In this document: in pieces, positions 58,513-64,000 of the stretch
How positions within the stretch are numbered: the first letter of the stretch is position 1
Layout of the letters: every line of letters starts with the position of its first letter
Assembly (NCBI GenBank): GCA_037367405.1
Contig: JAZKJV010009324.1
Location: 1 to 64,000, forward strand
DNA: 64,000 bases
Reading direction: 5' to 3'
Source: Ottelia alismoides
Taxonomy: Eukaryota > Streptophyta > Magnoliopsida > Alismatales > Hydrocharitaceae
The notes under the pieces: generated by a model
What the model was told of the DNA's origin: nothing
The model's input: the letters and a program-made list of their open reading frames with translations, nothing else
The model's database searches: none
Translations under genes and position numbers: made by a program

Positions 58513-58763
58513 ACACCCCTAATACTTAGCTTGTGTTATGTCCTCATGTCACAAAGTGAAATGTAGACATAGCTCGTACCAAGCATAGTTGAGTGATAAG
58601 AAAGGGAAGTCGACTCACCCCCTTATACTTAGGCTTTTGAGGGCCTAGGCATAGCAGAAGAGCAATAAATGAGGTGGTCGAGGGTGAGAAGAAAAGAATA
58701 AAAATGATGTATACACAATGGTATCGGTCCCACTATACTGAGGCCTAGGTCAACCTAAGTATG
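58513..58763 (-). repeat. Array of three PPT-like hairpin modules (element I)
   Basis: Modules at 58513-58588 (long form), 58617-58654 and 58728-58763. The long form pairs CTATGCTTGGTACGAGCTATG with CATAACACAAGCTAAGTATT in - sense, followed by AGGGGTG. Confidence 0.75.
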
Positions 58764-58812
58764 ATCGGATAATTACAAGTGGGGGACCGAGTAGATTTAC
58801 GAATGTACAAGG

Positions 58813-60541
58813 TCAAGGAGGTTTGAGACGAACCTTCTTGTAGGAGTGTGGTGGGAGATAGTATGGGGATGCAGAGGGTGGTGAAGAGGTCCAACCATTG
58901 TCAAAGTCATCCTTAGAAGAATAGTAGTTATATGCAGAGGATATCCAACTATTATCAACAAGAGGTAAGTTCTCGTTAATCACAGTTACACTTATTTCAC
59001 TTACCTGATGAAGCACTTCACTCTTCCAAAATCACCTGGTTTCTAAGGTCAAAGGTGACTTTCTTGGTCAATTTGTTTCCATTGGAAGAATTGGGAGGAG
59101 GATGGTCAGAGTTCTTCTCCCTATCCTGAGTAACCGACCTAGAATTTATGGGTCCCTTGTCAATTGAATCTCTGTAAAAGCCGACCAATTCTTGTAGGGT
59201 CATACAAGGCTTCGGGCGAGGTAGCATGTTCTCGGAGAATTTGTAAGTAATGACGTGGGATGTTGATGTCACCTGCTGATATCCATGAGTTTTGGTGACA
59301 AAGGAGGTTTCTTGAGTTTGCTCCTTGTATGGTTCAGGTATTTCATGAATGACTGCCAACTCAATGAATAGACCACTCAAATAATTGCGACGATCTTCAT
59401 AAACATGGTCCAATTCTTCATAAGATCCTAAATATTGTTTCCTCCTAGGAGCAGTATCAAGGTGGGAGGTGTAGTGAGAATTGAAGGTCAATCCAATAGT
59501 CGGCCTCTCGAGTGTCTCTCCTAGGATTTGTGCCTGTGTTTCATGACGAGAGGTATGGTCGCATGGAGTGCTTCTGCCGTGATCATGACGGCCGGTTGAT
59601 GGTTGGATTGTCTCATGGTCGGGCGTGTCCTTGAGGGCTTGTTCATTGTAGTCCGTGTTCAGAAACTTGATGTCTTGAGTCTCATAATCAACGATTGCCT
59701 TAGCAGAGGCTATGAACGGCTTTCCTAAAATGATAGGAGACTCATATATTTCTCCGTGGTGCTCAACCTTCAGGACAATAAAGTCCACTTTGTTCTTGTC
59801 ACCTCGAAAATTTACGACGACAGAAACAATTCCTCACGGTCTTTTGGTAGATCGATCTAGCAGTTAAATGACCACCCTCATCTTTTTGAGTTGTTTGAGC
59901 TTGAGTTGATCAAAGATAGTCTTTGGAAGGATGTTTAATGTTGAGTCGTTGTCTAACTAAACATGAGTGAGTAAGGAGTCCTCAATTTCACACGTAATCC
60001 AAGTCAACCTCTTGACGTTGCAGCTTTTAGTTTTGTTTTTCATCATCAAAGAACTAGCCATAGATATGACATGATATTCAATCCTTGATCGTTTCTTTCT
60101 TGTCTTTTTAGGGTTCAATTGACTCTTCACAAATCTCTTAAGATCAAGCACATATTCTATGGACTTGATTAATGGAAGCTCTAAGATCACACTCCTACAA
60201 AATGCTTCCATTTCAGAACTGTCCATTTTTTTGAATTTTCCTATTTTTTCAATTTTTTTAGTTTTTTGGTGTGATGGTCAGTAGGTTGGTCAAAGGTTAG
60301 TGGTGGTTTGTGTTTGAGTGTACATCACATGATGAAATTGTGGTTCATAAGATGGGGTCCTCAATTCTTCCTGATTTTTCATTGAATGGATGAGATCATA
60401 TATTCTTTTAGTCAAAGTATATGTTCTTTGAATAATTCGGGTGATTTCATCCTCAATCTCTTCATGACTTGGTGCAGAATAATTGTACTCCACATGATGT
60501 AACTCTGGCATGTAGCTCTAAGCGGCGTAGTAAGTATTCAT
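58813..60541 (-). pseudogene. Decayed gag/protease-like protein of element I
   Basis: One frame runs from ATG at 60541 to 59018 through several stops, then shifts by one near 59020 and ends at 58813. The N-terminus is acidic with a helix-like part (HEEIEDEITRIIQRTYTLTKR). A basic patch (PKKTRKKRSR, about 60110) is placed as in element A. The protease active site reads LDNDSTLNILP (about 59940) where A has LDGGSSINIIP, so the conserved Gly after Asp is gone. The second landmark SPIILGKPFIAS, then IVDYETQDIKF, is intact (about 59740-59690). The C-terminal 230 residues are hydrophilic and end in a Pro/Ser/Tyr-rich tail (SPPSASPYYLPPHSYKK). Apparent stops at about 59955, 59860 and 59836 can each be explained by C-to-T change of CAG, CAA and CGA. 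Confidence 0.7.
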
Positions 60542-62286
60542 TCATTGGAGTTGTAGTTTGGTCATGAGTAATATTTCCTAGACTCTAGATTTCTCGTGAA
60601 TTGTTGAAGGAAAATTGGTCGTACTCAAGAAAATAGTCAACCTGAGTAGGGGATGGTTCAAAAGATGGGAAGTCCATAGTAATCGGGAATCATGTCTTTG
60701 TCAAAATTGGTTACTCTATTTTCCATCCTCAAATCTGTTCGCTCTATTGTGTTCATTTGAAATTAAGAATCTGAGAGTGATCTAATCTAGGAAGAAGTGT
60801 GGGTATGGGGTGGAGAGAATGATGGTTGAGGGGGATCGGTTTTGAAGAGAGGGTTCCCCTGGAATAAAGAGTATTCGGACATGGTCGTGTACATTGGGCC
60901 CACGTAGTATGGGTATGAAGACCAATGTGTCAACCTCTTCTCAAGAGAAAGATGGAGAATGATGTGCGAACCACGATAAGATTACAATAGTAAGGACTTT
61001 GACGCACACAAGTCAAACACAAAAAAACTTGTATATTCACCCACTCGACACTTGTGAAGGCACATTAGAGTTCGACCGCTTATATTTTCAATTTTAATTA
61101 AGTGATAAAACAATCTTTGAGCAAATTAAGCAGAGCTTTAGGTTCAGGAGAGTGTCACAAGATTGTCCTAAATTTGTATGGCTAGTTGCACCTACTTTCA
61201 ACTAGTATGGGTGTAAGTACGGACTGTAGAACGACTACCTGTATTACTTCAGGACACTGCTTTACACATTGTCCTTTAACCACCCCATCTGCTAAGGGAT
61301 ATCGTAGTTCCCTGACTAAGAAGTACCTAGTCATTTTCAAATTCATTAGGCAGAATGAAGTCCAAGTTTTGGCTCTACCATAAGTGTGCGATTCTTGTCC
61401 TTACAAACAATGAGTGGGTTTCTCTCCATCAGAGACAAGGGTTAATTTTATGTCAATTTTATATACAAATGCCTTGATTAACACTCTTGATTTTAGATTA
61501 GGTTATTACTTGAGTCTTATGTGAGCACAGAAAAATAATGCCTAATGAGTAGTACCAATTCCTTTGATTCCTAAGTTGCAAAAGCTGAGGTGTAGAGGGT
61601 CGAAAAAAGCCAGTGTAAGCGTTAAATCAATGATTCTTGCTAAGAAGGAGACATATAGTGATTCTTCACTTTCTCCATGCAGGGATGCAATACAAAGAAT
61701 TAAAATTTACACTAAATGATATGAACAAATGAAAATGCCCTATGCAGATAGTTCTATTAGAGTGGAGAATTGATTTAAAAATTTGGCTAATGTTAAACGA
61801 TCTATAGTTCGTATCGTTAGTCAAAAAAGTGTGGCTTGAATATTACGAGCACAATAAAAAATAAATAACTAAGAAAGCGTATGTGCAACTAATTTCTACG
61901 CCACTCAAGTTGGCTTCCAACCGCACAACATGGGTTGAAACAGACCCGACACACCACAAAATATCCAGTCCAAATTATTACAAGTTGAAGATTCAGAGGG
62001 ACCCTATAATATATGCAGAAAAGAAAACTTAATCTAAGCTCTCTCTCACAAAAAAATAAAATTCACTCTTCTTCACAGGCCCTTAAAATTATATCCAAAA
62101 ATCACTCCAAGTTATCTGTGAAGAGAGAAAATGTGGTTAGTATCTGTAGTGAGGGAGAAATACAAGGAAATTAAATGCAACGAGAAAATACAATGCAAAA
62201 TAAGAAGAAGAACGAAAAATGACATGACAACTAATTTCACAATAATTAATTAGAGAAATTAATCTAAAACCATAAAATATGTTATT
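60542..62286 (-). other. Leader of element I
   Basis: No supported gene. A short open stretch upstream of the pseudogene on - (from ATG near 60752, MNTIERTDLRMENRV...) could be an extra N-terminal part in another frame. A TACACATT-type AT-rich stretch and a polyA-like tract fill the rest. Confidence 0.4.
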
Positions 62287-62303
62287 CCCTGACAACAGTT
62301 CCA
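62287..62303 (-). other. Primer-binding site of element I (tRNA-Asp type)
   Basis: The - strand reads TGGAACTGTTGTCAGGG two bases after the LTR end, comparable to TGGCGCCGTTGCCGGGG. Confidence 0.65.
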
Positions 62304-62305
62304 TT

Positions 62306-64000
62306 TGATGAATCGAAATTTATCTCTTTAAAAGTCAGAAATTGTAGTATAGGAGATAAAAATCGATTCGTCAAGAGCCACAATCTTTGAATGTTGTGGA
62401 GTATTTTTTTACTAGGTAAATCTACCAAGGTCGAACACAGGGAACATTGATTTTTAGTTTCACTTTTTCAAATTAAATTCAATAAATAATTTAGTGCTAT
62501 GTTAATATCTGTGTTAGGATCTAAAAATGAAATAAAGAATAGAATATGATGAAATATCAATGCAATGTGAGAGCACATGATCTGTGATTTTGTTTAATCT
62601 TAATCCAATAAATATAATCAATATCCTAAAGAGTTAACCACATATCAAAAGATATTAAATCTAGAATTATACTCAATCAAATTCCAGAGGCAGGAAATAT
62701 TGCAAATAGATCTATGAATAATCCTGCAATTTAAGGTGATCACAAATAATCTTCAAATTAAGATAATGATTTCAAAATTCTCTCTAATTTAATCCTCAAG
62801 TAAATAGAGTATAATCACATGAAATATCGAGAATTAAATTAAATTCATCCCAATTATGCCCCTACAAAGTTTACTTACTCGAAGAACATGATCATCTATG
62901 AAAAGAGAATGAATCAAATCAAATTTCTTATCAATTGAGTCCCCTGCAAAGATTAAATCCTCAAAGAATGATCTACAATAATCGTAAGAGGATTAATCAA
63001 ATTGAAATCCTCAATCGAATCATTGCAAATAGATCATCAATTATGTAAGATGAAATATCACAAAAATGTTAATAATTCAGCCTACATAGATCAAATTGAA
63101 CCTCAATTAGTATTCACCAATAAAGAGATCCTAATCAGTTCACATGCTATATAAAATGAAAGCGCAGAATAAGCTTTAAAATGACTTATTGTACAAAGAA
63201 ATTGGATTTCGGATGCAAAATATGTTATAAAATAAATATCTAGTGGCTAAAACGCAATAAAAATAAGTTTTTATCTCATAGAGGCTTCTGGAGGGACTTA
63301 TCTGAAATATGAAAACTCGTAGGAATTTTAGCGTAATTTCTAAGGTATCACGTGCGTTGCACATGCTGTTTGCGGGCGGGGCTCTTTTGTAATTCTTGGC
63401 ACCTTTAGGGGTTTCTACGCAATTGTTCTAAAGTGGCACATTTGCTTCATGTGCCCTACTGGAGCGAGGGGGGTGATGGTGATTTGATGAAAACAGGGGG
63501 TGATTTGGCTCAAATACACCCCACCCTATGTGTCTCACATGTGTAAGAGTTCGACACATAGGCTTGGGAGGCGATCCTGCACATGATGTGCGTCTAAAGG
63601 TTCGGCTGCCCTGAGCCTCTAGGCATGGAGGCTCGGGAGGAATCATGATGGCATGTGAGCCGTTGGATCATGGGAATGCCCTCGATCCAATGGTGGAGAG
63701 GAAGATCGGGCAAAGGTTGCTGCTCGTCGAGGCAGAGGTAGCGGAAGCGAGGCAGTAGGTAGTCGAGGAGGTGGAAGGTAGAGAGGTTGTAGCTGAGGAG
63801 CTCGGCCTAGGAGTCGAGAAGGAGATGCTGGGATTGATGTCTGAGGGTGGTAGAAGCACATGACGAATCGGGGTTCATTGGGCGTGGCATTAGGTGATCT
63901 TGTCCGGGGGAGACACACGCCTGACGAAGGAGGGAGATCAATGCAGAGCTGGGGGCGAGGCACGAGCAGCGACATTGGTTAAAGATGAGGAAGATGATGA
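62306..64000 (-). repeat. 5' LTR of element I (partial)
   Basis: It starts TGATGAATCGAAATTTATC and is colinear with 53922 to about 55620, including CTACCAAGGTCGAACACAGGG and the start of the GC-rich core. Frames at 63428-63975 are in the LTR and not supported. Confidence 0.85.

Larger units (their letters stand above)
53922..64000 (-). mobile_element. Element I: Athila/Tat-like LTR retrotransposon, non-autonomous, truncated by window end
   Basis: LTR copies at 53922-57061 and 62306 to beyond 64000 are in direct orientation, offset about 8385 bp. In - sense the order is 5' LTR, tRNA-Asp PBS, leader, protease-like pseudogene, three hairpin modules, a 1.4-kb noncoding part, PPT and 3' LTR. The interior is about 5.2 kb and lacks recognisable reverse transcriptase or integrase, like A. 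It sits inside H. Confidence 0.85.

Noticed and set aside
1..64000. Bacterial-type systems, CRISPR arrays, tRNA and rRNA genes
   Set aside because: Nothing with the needed repeat spacing, cloverleaf or rRNA core sequence was seen. The context is plant retrotransposon DNA.

Overview
The window looks like heterochromatic, repeat-rich DNA of a flowering plant with a large, AT-rich genome. I see no convincing host gene, tRNA, rRNA or CRISPR array. Nearly all of it is nested, decayed LTR retrotransposons. The evidence is paired long terminal repeats, primer-binding sites (PBS) matching plant tRNA-Asp and tRNA-iMet, polypurine tracts (PPT), target-site duplications (TSD), and broken protease, reverse transcriptase and integrase frames. 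I cannot name the species.

Layout (letters are mine). A (+, 1-12849): Athila/Tat-like element with very long LTRs. The first ~200 bp of its 5' LTR lie left of the window, it carries only a gag/protease-like frame, and a ~242 bp foldback MITE sits in its 3' LTR. A interrupts B (-, 12850-20850), a related element whose 5' LTR, PBS and part of the interior are visible. From 20851 to 23704 lies unassigned sequence with a short tandem duplication, a Helitron-like 3' end and a MITE-like foldback. C (+) is a copia-type fragment with a ~210 bp LTR and a tRNA-iMet PBS, split 6 bp into its LTR by D. D (-, 23711-34965; TSD gttga) is a Ty3/gypsy chromovirus-type element with a perfect tRNA-iMet PBS, a wrecked pol and no recognisable gag. 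Its 5' LTR holds a solo Athila-like LTR, E (+, 30146-33125; TSD ccttt). F (+, 35329-45598; TSD cccct) is a complete-length but broken Ty1/copia element. G (-, 45635-49798) is an Athila-like LTR lying inside the 3' LTR of H (-, 49799-53921, continuing right of the window). H is in turn interrupted by I (-, 53922 to beyond 64000), an Athila-like element with two LTRs and a protease-like pseudogene.

The Athila-like group (A, B, E, G, H, I) shares a distinctive architecture. LTRs are about 3.0-4.2 kb, with AT-rich ends around a GC-rich, CACGTG-rich core, and begin with a 21-nt near-palindrome. The primer site is tRNA-Asp type. The two interiors seen in full (A, I) keep a protease-like frame but no recognisable reverse transcriptase or integrase. 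Near the 3' end there is an array of 3-5 hairpins, each normally ending in a PPT-like run (CCTAAGTATAGGGGG). The hairpin array, seen in four separate elements, is the most unusual feature of the window. These elements probably depended on an autonomous relative for replication.

In-frame stops in the protease frames are mostly explained by C-to-T change at CAG, CAA or CGA codons, as expected for long-methylated silent DNA.
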